From a virus: DNA of 22,551 bases. Both the position numbers and the translations under genes were made by a program. Below are positions 9,927 to 14,671 of this stretch, piece after piece. How positions within the stretch are numbered: the stretch's first letter is position 1; each line of letters begins with the position of its first letter. The notes under the pieces were generated by a model, which saw only the letters and a list, made by a program, of their open reading frames with translations, had not been told where the DNA came from and made no database searches. The stretch is from the IMG/VR virus record IMGVR_UViG_3300011116_000850, positions 1 through 22,551 of that record; one strand, given 5' to 3'.

Positions 9927-10249
9927 CGATTTAGACTTCTGATTTTATAATTATAAGAATCTAAGTATTTAAGTAATTCTAAAGCAACAATTTTTGGATT
10001 TCCTTCCCCACAAGTGTAAATATCTATCGCAATACATCCTTTTTCCGGCCATGTATGCGCTGAAAAATGACTTTCCGATAATGCAATCACAATCGTAAGA
10101 CCTTGTGGTTCAAATTTATGAGTAAAGATATTTAAAATAGTCATATTTGCACGAGAAATGCCCCTTTTGATTGTTTCCAAAAGGGGCATTTCGTTATTTA
10201 AAATATTATATTCGACATCATATACCTCTAATAAGAGGTGATTGCCCAT
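9923..10249 (-). CDS. speD: S-adenosylmethionine decarboxylase proenzyme (SpeD), phage type
   Basis: This 108-residue protein is a bacterial-type AdoMet decarboxylase proenzyme, which makes the aminopropyl donor for spermidine synthesis. It reads GNHLLLEVYD at the N-terminus. It then has the self-cleavage core LSESHFSAHTWPEKG (Ser60 as pyruvoyl precursor after Glu59, His65 for processing) and IDIYTCG (Cys80). Those three residues have the same spacing as Ser63/His68/Cys83 of the Thermotoga enzyme, so the protein should be active. speD is a known auxiliary metabolic gene of cyanophages. I chose the ATG at 10249 (MGNHLLLEV); a TTG five codons upstream keeps the frame but would add residues not usual for the family. 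A GGA lies about 10 bases upstream of the ATG. It lies between two unrelated small genes, with a late-promoter-like motif ahead of it. Polyamines could help DNA packaging or host physiology (inference). Confidence 0.93.
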   Translation of the reverse strand: MGNHLLLEVYDVEYNILNNEMPLLETIKRGISRANMTILNIFTHKFEPQGLTIVIALSESHFSAHTWPEKGCIAIDIYTCGEGNPKIVALELLKYLDSYNYKIRSLNR

Positions 10250-10280
10250 AGAAAACTGTTCCAATAATTATGAAAGTAAA

Positions 10281-10290
10281 AATTTATTTA
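10281..10290 (-). promoter_or_regulatory. Late-promoter-like motif upstream of speD
   Basis: The minus strand reads TAAATAAATT, containing AATAAATT, one mismatch to NATAAATA. It lies about 32 bases upstream of the speD ATG and overlaps the stop of the preceding gene. It repeats the arrangement at 9915-9926 (motif on the upstream gene's stop codon), which argues weakly against coincidence. Confidence 0.3.
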
Positions 10291-10499
10291 GTTTCTTTAA
10301 AATCTAAAATTGTATCTCGATGTAAAGTATGATTTTTTTGTATTCTTATATCAGAATTTTTAAAAGTCCAACAAATTCCTCCATCATCTAAAAAAACAAC
10401 CCATTCAAAATCATGTTCTTGAGAACGATCAATCAAAAAGAAAGCCCAACCTTTGCCTTTTGGTGTTAATAGTGGAATCGGAGGATTAAGTTGAAGCAT
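10284..10499 (-). CDS. Conserved cyanophage protein, unknown function (71 aa)
   Basis: The product begins MLQLNPPIPLLTPKGKGWAF and continues with EHDFEWVVFLDDGGICWTFK and NSDIRIQKNHTLHR. I recognise this pattern (LNPPIP.TPKGKG then a W.VF.DD..CWT stretch and a final DIR.QKN segment) as a protein recurrent in marine cyanomyoviruses, but no function is known to me. It looks like a small beta-rich cytosolic protein with no membrane segment. The start is the ATG at 10499, adjacent to the stop of the small basic gene upstream, so the two are probably co-transcribed. The G/W-rich beta pattern could reflect a ligand- or nucleic-acid-binding fold, but nothing in the sequence proves this. Confidence 0.8.
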   Translation of the reverse strand: MLQLNPPIPLLTPKGKGWAFFLIDRSQEHDFEWVVFLDDGGICWTFKNSDIRIQKNHTLHRDTILDFKETK

Positions 10500-10502
10500 A
10501 AA

Positions 10503-10637
10503 TCAGCGTCCTTGACCTCGATACTTTTTTCGAGCGGAATTCCGACTCGTTTTCGAATACTTTGTATTCTTTCCTTGTCCTTGAAGTGTATTCTTAGGTG
10601 TACTATCAATCTTTTGATCTTTCTTATTCAGTGCCAT
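10503..10637 (-). CDS. Very basic 44-aa protein, cyanophage-conserved type
   Basis: The peptide opens MALNKKDQKIDSTPKNTL and ends RNSARKKYRGQGR. It is rich in Lys, Arg, Ser, Gly and Gln, with no hydrophobic core, and is probably disordered and nucleic-acid binding (inference). I associate the GQGKNTKY...RKKYRGQG pattern with tiny cyanomyovirus proteins. The open frame continues upstream to a TTG at 10748, but the ATG at 10637 is chosen because AAGGAG lies about 11 bases before it. The upstream part overlaps a stem-loop region and reads as leader. It ends three bases before the next gene. Confidence 0.7.
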   Translation of the reverse strand: MALNKKDQKIDSTPKNTLQGQGKNTKYSKTSRNSARKKYRGQGR

Positions 10638-10736
10638 TTTCAATCTTCTCCTTTTTGGTTCAAAAAACGGTTTTTGACGGGATTTTTGCGCGAGTTTTAT
10701 AAGGACATCATAAGAAGTAGTTCCTATAACGTCTCT

Positions 10737-10787
10737 GAGGTATAACAAATACCTCTATAAGACTTGTTTAAATCTCATAGAGGTATT
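10737..10787 (-). terminator. Three-arm hairpin region, possible terminator or attenuator downstream of the glycosyltransferase gene
   Basis: On the minus strand three complementary arms occur in order: ATACCTCTAT (near 10787), ATAGAGGTAT (near 10757-10748) and ATACCTC (10743-10737). The first two form a stem of 11 perfect pairs, extendable to about 15 with a G-U pair, followed by TTTGTT. The second and third form an alternative 7-bp hairpin with a 5-nt loop. The first fold could be a weak terminator after the gene ending at 10835; the alternative fold would disrupt it. Confidence 0.5.
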
Positions 10788-10834
10788 CTAAGACAAACCA
10801 TTGAAAGAGTCAAGAAATGTCTGAGAGATATATC

Positions 10835-11587
10835 TCAGATCACTCTAGTCTTTTCATGTCCTACACGAATCTGAGGATCACACCAAATCTCAAATCCTGC
10901 TTCTTTTGCATCTAGACAGAATGAAACATCCTCTCCACACATATCTTGTACTTCACCAGATTCAAAGACTTGCATCTTCGGAGCAAACCAAGGATATTCA
11001 AGATTTTCAAATACTCCATTCTTAATCAGTACCCAACCAAATCCTGTATAATCAACTGTAAATGGTTTACGTCTCTTACTCATTGTATCTAATGTTTCAT
11101 GATTCATTACTCCCCCATTGCCTCTAAAATCCTCTTCATCCAACCAATGAGCAACTGAAGTAGTATGACCATCCTCTGTACAATACCACCCTGCTGCAAT
11201 GTCTTTATTCATTGCTACAAGACGATAGAACTTCTCTGTATCGAATACAATATCACTATCAATCCAAAGTTGATAATCATACTTTAGTTTTCCATCCCAG
11301 GGCACCTGCTTTGGACCTCTGAGAACATTTGCACCAAGAACCTTGCAACGTGCAAAGTTTACCATGGAAGAATAATCCTGTGATATTTGAATGCTTGCAC
11401 CAGATTGCACAAGATCAAAACATAACTGAACGAAATTCTTTAAAAATGTATATGATACTCCTCGACCTGGAAGACAAAATACAATCGATTTTCCTTGTAT
11501 TTCTCTTTTTGTTGCCGCAAGATCAAAAATATCTTCTGAAGTTGAACTTCTTGGCGCCGCTGCTTTTACCGTAAATCCTTTTGCCAT
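10835..11587 (-). CDS. GT-A-type glycosyltransferase-like protein
   Basis: The 250-residue product has a glycosyltransferase layout. A beta strand with IVFCLPGRGVSY lies near residues 35-46. YQLWIDSDIVF gives a DxD-type metal/nucleotide-sugar motif (Asp110-Ser-Asp112). A late GEDVSFCLDAKEAGFEIWCD leads into DPQIRVGHEKTRVI, the acidic and His-containing C-terminal signature of GT-A enzymes. It is close to a protein common in marine cyanomyoviruses that is usually annotated as a glycosyltransferase or hypothetical protein. Possible substrates are phage structural proteins, modified DNA bases or host surface sugars; the sequence does not decide. No signal peptide or membrane helix is visible. 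The start is the ATG giving MAKGFTVKAA, with no strong Shine-Dalgarno. It stands alone between a putative terminator and two tiny ORFs. Confidence 0.8.
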   Translation of the reverse strand: MAKGFTVKAAAPRSSTSEDIFDLAATKREIQGKSIVFCLPGRGVSYTFLKNFVQLCFDLVQSGASIQISQDYSSMVNFARCKVLGANVLRGPKQVPWDGKLKYDYQLWIDSDIVFDTEKFYRLVAMNKDIAAGWYCTEDGHTTSVAHWLDEEDFRGNGGVMNHETLDTMSKRRKPFTVDYTGFGWVLIKNGVFENLEYPWFAPKMQVFESGEVQDMCGEDVSFCLDAKEAGFEIWCDPQIRVGHEKTRVI

Positions 11588-11627
11588 AAAAATTGAAATA
11601 GTAACGTTTACATTCTACCACCGCAAA

Positions 11628-11798
11628 TCAAATTTTGCAAGGTGGATTTGTTTTATTTAGAGTAACTTCAATGTCGTTGTCATTTCCCCCAGAAGTCCAT
11701 ACAAGCCCTCTGATAAGTTTCAGATTCTCCTGTAAGTCATTCTGAGAAATATGACATAATACTTTTGTACCTTTTACATTGATGTTATAAGTATTCAT
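11628..11798 (-). CDS. Small 56-aa protein, unknown function
   Basis: The ORF reads MNTYNINVKGTKVLCHISQN, then LQENLKLIRGLVWTSGGNDN, ending NPPCKI. The regular alternation, the IRGLVWTSGG phrase and coding-like codon use suggest a real small beta/alpha protein; I cannot name a family. Its first 14 bases overlap the end of the 50-aa ORF upstream, which fits translational coupling. A GAAGAAG stretch just before the ATG could act as a weak ribosome site. Its stop lies about 40 bases before the glycosyltransferase start. Confidence 0.65.
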   Translation of the reverse strand: MNTYNINVKGTKVLCHISQNDLQENLKLIRGLVWTSGGNDNDIEVTLNKTNPPCKI

Positions 11799-11937
11799 CT
11801 TCTTCGATCTTTCGGAGCAATTCTGTCAGATCCTCTCTCATTCTATCATTAATTACTAATATCTTATCCGTATCCAATCTATGTTGAATCGTCTCAATTA
11901 ATATGTCCTTTTCAAATTCGTCAAACTCTAATTTCAT
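11785..11937 (-). CDS. Small charged helical 50-aa protein, unknown function
   Basis: The ORF reads MKLEFDEFEKDILIETIQHR followed by LDTDKILVINDRMREDLTEL and a short acidic tail. It is strongly amphipathic and probably all-helical, of the kind often seen among phage early inhibitors, but no function can be assigned. The start has only an A-rich leader (AAACAAGAAAAAAATG). It overlaps the following 56-aa ORF by 14 bases. It is the first reasonably convincing gene downstream of the non-coding origin-like region. Confidence 0.6.
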   Translation of the reverse strand: MKLEFDEFEKDILIETIQHRLDTDKILVINDRMREDLTELLRKIEEDEYL

Positions 11938-11974
11938 TTTTTTCTTGTTTTTTGTCTTCAAAAAATATATATGT

Positions 11975-12082
11975 CTAATGGATTTTTAAAATACTCACAG
12001 TCTCTCTCAAACATACCCATACATAAAAACACTCATCCCTTAAAGTAATTGTGCATCTCTCATATAATGACCTTTTTGACAT
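11975..12082 (-). CDS. Possible 35-aa ORF, perhaps frameshifted
   Basis: A GAGG ribosome site lies about 8 bases before an ATG giving MSKRSLYERCTITLRDECFY, ending after 35 codons. Its C-terminal part overlaps an 18-residue ATG-initiated frame (MFERDCEYFKNPLDIYIF) that also looks protein-like. This hints that the gene may be a frameshifted remnant, or that one of the two readings is accidental. Low confidence; the good ribosome site is the main support. Confidence 0.35.
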   Translation of the reverse strand: MSKRSLYERCTITLRDECFYVWVCLRETVSILKIH

Positions 12083-12252
12083 ATTTTTTTCCTCGGAAAT
12101 TTTTTTATATAACAGGTAAACCCCTCAACGATTTCAAATGGACTCGTAATCACTCACTCGTTTTTGGTCCGTTGTAGGTTAGGGTAGTTTGCCTTTTTTA
12201 TATCGGGGCATCGGTTTATAATAACAAACAAACAACGTTGAATATAACTGTC

Positions 12253-12269
12253 AAACAGTGCTGTATAAT
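12253..12269 (+). promoter_or_regulatory. ACAGTGCTGT element with TATAAT, left copy
   Basis: AAACAGTGCTGT at 12253-12264 is repeated exactly at 12823-12834, and both copies run into a TATAAT (here 12264-12269, overlapping by one base). The right copy belongs to a perfect sigma70-type promoter. The left copy has no good -35 at 17 bp. ACAG-TG-CTGT is itself a small inverted repeat and may be a regulator site placed on the promoter spacer. Confidence 0.35.
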
Positions 12270-12329
12270 AATATACACGAACAACAAAATGTTGTTTATT
12301 GTACTAAACTATTTGATATTATTAGAAAC

Positions 12330-12373
12330 TATACCCAGGGTATATAAAATAACTATACCGGGGGTATTATAAT
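12330..12373 (+). promoter_or_regulatory. Two operator-like palindromes with a TATAAT
   Basis: TATACCC-A-GGGTATA (12330-12344) is a perfect 7-bp inverted repeat. TATACC-GGG-GGTAT (12354-12367) is a second, similar one centred about 24 bp away. The second runs directly into TATAAT (12368-12373). Tandem palindromes over a -10 box look like a repressor operator, but no strong -35 hexamer is present, so promoter activity is uncertain. Confidence 0.4.
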
Positions 12374-12390
12374 TAGAAGAGCACGAAGAG

Positions 12391-12559
12391 TTTTCCACAG
12401 GACGATAGGGGTTTTCCACAGGTATTCCACAGGTTTATGAGGTTTTCCACAGGTTTATCAGAGTTTTCCACAGGACGACGAAGAGTTTTCCACAGGTTTA
12501 TGAGGTTTTCCACAGGACGACGAAGAGTTTTCCACAGGTTTATCAGAGTTTTCCACAGG
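12391..12559 (+). repeat. Phased array of nine DnaA-box-like iterons (TTTTCCACAGG)
   Basis: Boxes start at 12391, 12412, 12423, 12443, 12464, 12486, 12506, 12528 and 12549; eight are exact TTTTCCACAGG and the third is TATTCCACAGG. Intervals are 21, 11, 20, 21, 22, 20, 22 and 21 bp. That is 158 bp over 15 helical turns, or 10.5 bp per turn, so all boxes face the same side of the helix. Spacers alternate between ACGACGAAGAG and TTTATGAGG or TTTATCAGAG types. TTTTCCACA matches the DnaA-box consensus known from cyanobacteria (E. coli uses TTATCCACA). This fits cooperative loading of host DnaA; the functional reading is inference. Confidence 0.8.
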
Positions 12560-12561
12560 GC

Positions 12562-12587
12562 AAATCTTATAAACCCTTACAAACACT
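12562..12587 (+). repeat. 26-bp direct repeat, copy 1
   Basis: The sequence starting AAATCTTATAAACCCTT and ending AAACACT recurs at 12789-12814 with two differences (AC versus GG in the middle). The two copies bracket the distal DnaA-like boxes and the ACGAAGT repeats. Confidence 0.7.
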
Positions 12588-12602
12588 ACAATTAATTATA
12601 AA

Positions 12603-12683
12603 CCTGTGGAAAACTTTTACAACGAACAGTTCTTATACTCTATACTACCACGAACAACCTGTGGAAAACTATTTTTCCACAGG
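12603..12683. repeat. Three further DnaA-like boxes, two forming a perfect inverted repeat
   Basis: CCTGTGGAAAA (minus-strand box) occurs at 12603-12613 and 12658-12668, and TTTTCCACAGG at 12673-12683. The last two form CCTGTGGAAAA-CTAT-TTTTCCACAGG, an 11-bp perfect inverted repeat with a 4-bp centre. The change from direct to inverted orientation separates this part from the phased array and could allow bridging or hairpin formation. Confidence 0.75.
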
Positions 12684-12757
12684 ACGAAGTAGTATCATAC
12701 TCACAAATACACGAAGTTATTATCTCAGTCCACGAAGTCATTCTATCACACGAAGTC
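12684..12757 (+). repeat. Four ACGAAGT repeats
   Basis: ACGAAGT occurs at 12684, 12711, 12732 and 12750; the last three are preceded by C, giving CACGAAGT, and the last two read CACGAAGTC. Related ACGAAGAG words form the spacers of the DnaA-like array. They may be a second protein-binding iteron family. Confidence 0.45.
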
Positions 12758-12769
12758 GGGAGTTGTCAA
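12740..12769 (-). promoter_or_regulatory. Strong sigma70-type promoter reading left
   Basis: The minus strand has TTGACA (12769-12764), an 18-bp spacer and TAGAAT (12745-12740), with TGA before the -10 as in extended -10 promoters. Its -35 sits in an 11-bp inverted repeat shared with the opposing promoter at 12814-12842. It would transcribe through the box array toward the small genes at 12082-11628 and perhaps beyond. Confidence 0.55.
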
Positions 12770-12788
12770 GTGTCTCATAATGTGTTGG

Positions 12789-12814
12789 AAATCTTATAAA
12801 CCCTTGGAAACACT
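12789..12814 (+). repeat. 26-bp direct repeat, copy 2
   Basis: Second copy of the AAATCTTATAAACCCTT element at 12562-12587, with GG in place of AC in the middle. Its end overlaps the -35 of the rightward consensus promoter. Confidence 0.7.
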
Positions 12815-12842
12815 TGACAAATAAACAGTGCTGTCTTATAAT
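12814..12842 (+). promoter_or_regulatory. Perfect consensus sigma70 promoter reading right, with no sense gene downstream
   Basis: TTGACA (12814-12819), exactly 17 bp, then TATAAT (12837-12842): all 12 consensus bases at optimal spacing. The spacer holds ACAGTGCTGT. Every gene to the right is on the other strand, so a transcript would be an origin primer, a small RNA, or antisense to the genes from 13045 onward. Confidence 0.65.
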
Positions 12843-12880
12843 TAACAGGCTTAGAAGACTAAAAGAACTTATAATACTTC

Positions 12881-12934
12881 ATAATAACACACATTACTCT
12901 ATAAGATCTTATAATAACACACATTACTCTATAA
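12881..12934 (+). repeat. AT-rich 30-bp tandem repeat, possible unwinding element
   Basis: ATAATAACACACATTACTCT occurs exactly at 12881-12900 and 12911-12930, each followed by ATAA; a third partial ATAATAACACAT follows at 12931. The surrounding 12840-13040 is dominated by A/T with TTATAAT words. It could be the DNA-unwinding element of the putative origin. Confidence 0.6.
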
Positions 12935-13044
12935 TAACACATATAACATCATCATTATATCACATTATAACAATACTTAACAATTACTAACATACATTTT
13001 TAATCATATTTAATCATTACAAAATAGTAACGTATTATACAACA

Positions 13045-13251
13045 CTACGTTACATATATCTCATTCATTCGTATGAGTTGATTACGAATATCGAATACTT
13101 CCATATCATCCATATCAATCATTTCCATTTCTACAGGTAGAAACTCATTTAAATTGATTGAACCATTCTCATACAATGGAGCAAATGTAAGTTCATCATA
13201 TTCATCGAGTGAGAATACACAACCGTATCCTTCTTTGTAGATCATGTTCAT
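13045..13251 (-). CDS. Small acidic protein, unknown function (68 aa)
   Basis: The product opens MNMIYKEGYGCVFSLDEYDE and continues into a highly acidic, Met/Asp-rich stretch (VEMEMIDMDDMEVFDIRNQL). It is a soluble protein of unknown family; strong negative charge could mimic DNA or bind a basic partner, but this is speculation. The ATG overlaps the stop of the preceding gene in an ATGA, so it is translationally coupled. A second in-frame ATG two codons downstream could be used instead. It is the last gene of the operon running from 14287 and lies next to the origin-like region. Confidence 0.7.
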   Translation of the reverse strand: MNMIYKEGYGCVFSLDEYDELTFAPLYENGSINLNEFLPVEMEMIDMDDMEVFDIRNQLIRMNEIYVT

Positions 13252-13436
13252 TTAGTGTTTTCCAGTTCTTGTTTGATTTGTTTGAGGTTCATTCCTGCCC
13301 AAATATCAAGGGCAATATCTGCTTTTTGAATTGCAGTCCAAAGTTTAGGATGATCTCTCCAATCTACAACATCCTCATCAATTGCTATAAGCAAATCAAG
13401 AATACAGATTTTATAGAGTTTTTCTGTTTCAGTCAT
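13248..13436 (-). CDS. Small protein, unknown function (62 aa)
   Basis: MTETEKLYKICILDLLIAID starts a probably helical protein with DDVVDW-like acidic and DHPKLW segments and a C-terminal LKQIKQELENTK helix. There is no membrane segment or known motif. It overlaps both neighbours through ATGA junctions (13433-13436 and 13248-13251), which makes the start at 13436 convincing and places it in the middle of a coupled operon. Confidence 0.72.
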   Translation of the reverse strand: MTETEKLYKICILDLLIAIDEDVVDWRDHPKLWTAIQKADIALDIWAGMNLKQIKQELENTK

Positions 13437-13642
13437 TTGATAGTAATGATTTGATTTTTAATTTGACAAATGCGAGAAAGATTATTACCAGCAAGAGCAA
13501 CTTGAATGAAACTATAATTACTATTACATTCTTGATTAAGTGCTTGTTGTGTTACGATTACACGACTCACATCAACAATAGAAGCAACTAGAAGAATAAC
13601 ACATCCAACAATAGTAAGAATTTGAGTGGGATTGTTTTTCAT
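13433..13642 (-). CDS. Small single-pass membrane protein (69 aa)
   Basis: The protein begins MKNNPTQIL and has one hydrophobic segment near residues 8-24 (LTIVGCVILLVASIV), then a polar tail of about 45 residues with two Cys. It is probably anchored in the host membrane with the tail on one side; topology is uncertain. I chose the ATG at 13642 because GGAGG lies about 9 bases upstream. A TTG three codons earlier would overlap the ribosome site. It lies five bases after the preceding stop and ends in an ATGA overlap with the next gene. Confidence 0.7.
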   Translation of the reverse strand: MKNNPTQILTIVGCVILLVASIVDVSRVIVTQQALNQECNSNYSFIQVALAGNNLSRICQIKNQIITIK

Positions 13643-13647
13643 TTGAT

Positions 13648-13899
13648 TCAACCTCCACCATAAACATATTCTACAATACCTGCCTCATCAAGTCCTACAG
13701 ATTCGATGATAGTGACTTGGGCATTGTTGAACTGTTTTTGTATCTCTTCATCTTTCACAAGTTCACCATTGCAATCAAAAGAAACATACCCAAACTCTTG
13801 CATAAAGATCTGTTCACACTGAGGCATAGATTCTGCTGCGATGATACACATTCCAGGAGTGTAATCATACAGCACTTCTTTGAGAATGTAAAGTTTCAT
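13648..13899 (-). CDS. Small protein, unknown function (83 aa)
   Basis: MKLYILKEVLYDYTPGMCII begins a compact mixed alpha/beta protein that ends GIVEYVYGGG. The opening KLYILKEVLYDYTPGMCIIA followed by AAESMPQCEQIF resembles small phage proteins with a ferredoxin-like beta-alpha-beta plan, but I cannot name a family. No Shine-Dalgarno is visible before the ATG. The bases encoding its C-terminal Gly-rich end also provide the GGAGG ribosome site of the next gene, linking their translation. Confidence 0.72.
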   Translation of the reverse strand: MKLYILKEVLYDYTPGMCIIAAESMPQCEQIFMQEFGYVSFDCNGELVKDEEIQKQFNNAQVTIIESVGLDEAGIVEYVYGGG

Positions 13900-13954
13900 G
13901 ATCGCGATTAGTAGTTAGAAACAGAAGTACAGCGGACAGAAAGTTGCATTTGAT

Positions 13955-14287
13955 TCAAACTCCTTGAAGTTCTTTGATGATTTTATCAGCAGCAAGTGCA
14001 AGAGTATCTACTTTCTTCTTTGCAGGTAAGATTACATTTGCTTCAGGAACAACGTTATTCTCTTGTGATTGTGATTGAGTACCCATTGGGGCATTGGATT
14101 GTATTGTAGAAGGTGTGAGAGAGTTTAGAACTCGTTCTGCCCTTTCTTGTAGCATATCTTCTTTCTTCTGTTTGTTGCGAATTGAAAGTTGTTGAGCATT
14201 AGTCATCACTCGTCCTTGAACATTCAATTCAGCAATACGTGCCCAACGTTCTTGTTTCTGTTGAAGAGATTTTGTGATGATAGTCAT
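13955..14287 (-). CDS. Basic, helical/disordered protein, unknown function (110 aa)
   Basis: The N-terminal half (residues 1-55) is Lys/Arg/Gln-rich and probably coiled (KSLQQKQERWARIAELN, NKQKKEDMLQERAERVL). A Ser/Gln/Asn-rich linker near residues 60-80 (STIQSNAPMGTQSQSQENN) is followed by a short C-terminal helix (LALAADKIIKELQGV). No enzyme motif is visible; a nucleic-acid or protein adaptor is possible. It is the first gene after the cassette at 14311-14381, with a leader of roughly 25-30 bases lacking a clear ribosome site, and it starts the operon that ends at 13045. Confidence 0.7.
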   Translation of the reverse strand: MTIITKSLQQKQERWARIAELNVQGRVMTNAQQLSIRNKQKKEDMLQERAERVLNSLTPSTIQSNAPMGTQSQSQENNVVPEANVILPAKKKVDTLALAADKIIKELQGV

Positions 14288-14310
14288 TGAGGGGGGTTGC
14301 TTTTGGTTTC

Positions 14311-14381
14311 GATTACTCCGTAATCATAGCACGGCAAAGGGTGCTTTGGGAGTGTTATGTGCCAGAAGGATTACTGGCACA
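14311..14381 (-). promoter_or_regulatory. 71-bp intergenic promoter cassette, copy 1
   Basis: On the minus strand: TGTGCCAG-N8-CTGGCACA (14381-14358), then TAACACT, CCCAAA, 16 bp, TATGAT preceded by TGC (extended -10), then the palindrome GATTAC-GGA-GTAATC (14325-14311) over the predicted start point. It precedes the operon starting at 14287. The hairpin arms are perfect, and there is no T-run to make it a classic terminator. Confidence 0.7.
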
Positions 14382-14405
14382 AGTGTGTCTGTACTAGGAC
14401 AGATT
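14374..14405. repeat. 32-bp repeat extending cassette 1
   Basis: The plus strand from CTGGCACAAGTGTGTCTG to the end GGACAGATT is repeated exactly at 14949-14980. It contains a small hairpin TCTGT-N6-ACAGA. At the second site it forms the 3' end of a coding gene; here it lies just after one. Confidence 0.7.
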
Positions 14406-14421
14406 TAGAGGTGCCAGAGTT

Positions 14422-14631
14422 TTAATCTGTGATAAGATTGTCATAACCATAATCACCATAATCCTTCAGCAGTTCGGGATAGTATTCGCTAATCTCAGCG
14501 ATGATCTCTTCGTCACTATATCCAGAGAGATTTTCTTTGATCTGATCGCCTACAATACGCATCAAATCTTTGGTGCTCATGTCGTTAAGAACGCGGTCAA
14601 TATATGCGTCCAGAATGACTTGGCGGTTCAT
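14422..14631 (-). CDS. Conserved cyanophage-type small protein (69 aa), unknown function
   Basis: MNRQVILDAYIDRVLNDMST opens an all-helical acidic protein ending KDYGDYGYDNLITD. The pattern MNR.VIL.AY.DRV..DMS...L..IVGDQ...NL..YSDEE.. is one I recognise as a short protein recurrent in marine cyanomyoviruses; function unknown. There is no Shine-Dalgarno, and the ATG follows a C/T-rich leader. It is probably co-transcribed with the gene ending at 14672, from the cassette at 14886. Confidence 0.78.
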   Translation of the reverse strand: MNRQVILDAYIDRVLNDMSTKDLMRIVGDQIKENLSGYSDEEIIAEISEYYPELLKDYGDYGYDNLITD

Positions 14632-14671
14632 AGAGGTGAGTGTTATTTGGTTTGATTAGTGATTTTAAGTT

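Larger units (their letters stand above)
12083..13044. other. Non-coding region with replication-origin architecture
   Basis: Nearly 1 kb holds no convincing gene on either strand although flanking DNA is densely coding. It contains, from left to right, operator-like palindromes (12330-12373), a phased array of TTTTCCACAGG boxes (12391-12559) and three more such boxes (12603-12683). Further right are short ACGAAGT repeats, divergent consensus promoters (12740-12842) and an extremely AT-rich flank with 20-bp direct repeats (12881-12930, up to about 13040). Box array, promoter for a primer transcript and AT-rich unwinding region together are the usual parts of a DnaA-dependent origin. T4-type phages normally start replication by R-loops and recombination, so origin function here is inference. 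A DnaA-titration site is the main alternative. Confidence 0.6.

Noticed and set aside
10638-10748. N-terminal extension of the 44-aa basic protein from a TTG
   Set aside because: AAGGAG before the ATG at 10637 gives a better start, and the extension overlaps a hairpin region.
12012-12068. TATAAT at 12063-12068 as a plus-strand promoter
   Set aside because: The -35 position reads TTAAAG, a weak match, and no plus-strand gene follows.
12391-12559. Array resembling a CRISPR
   Set aside because: Repeats are 11 bp with 0-11 bp spacers that themselves alternate between a few shared words. There are no 28-37 bp repeats with unique spacers and no cas genes.
14311-14325. GGAG inside GATTAC-GGA-GTAATC as a ribosome-binding site
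   Set aside because: It lies 16 or more bases before the start codons, too far for usual spacing, and probably at or upstream of the transcript start.
14358-14381. Cassette hairpins as classic intrinsic terminators
   Set aside because: On neither strand are the 8-bp stems followed by a T-run. They may still slow or process transcripts, but I do not call them terminators.
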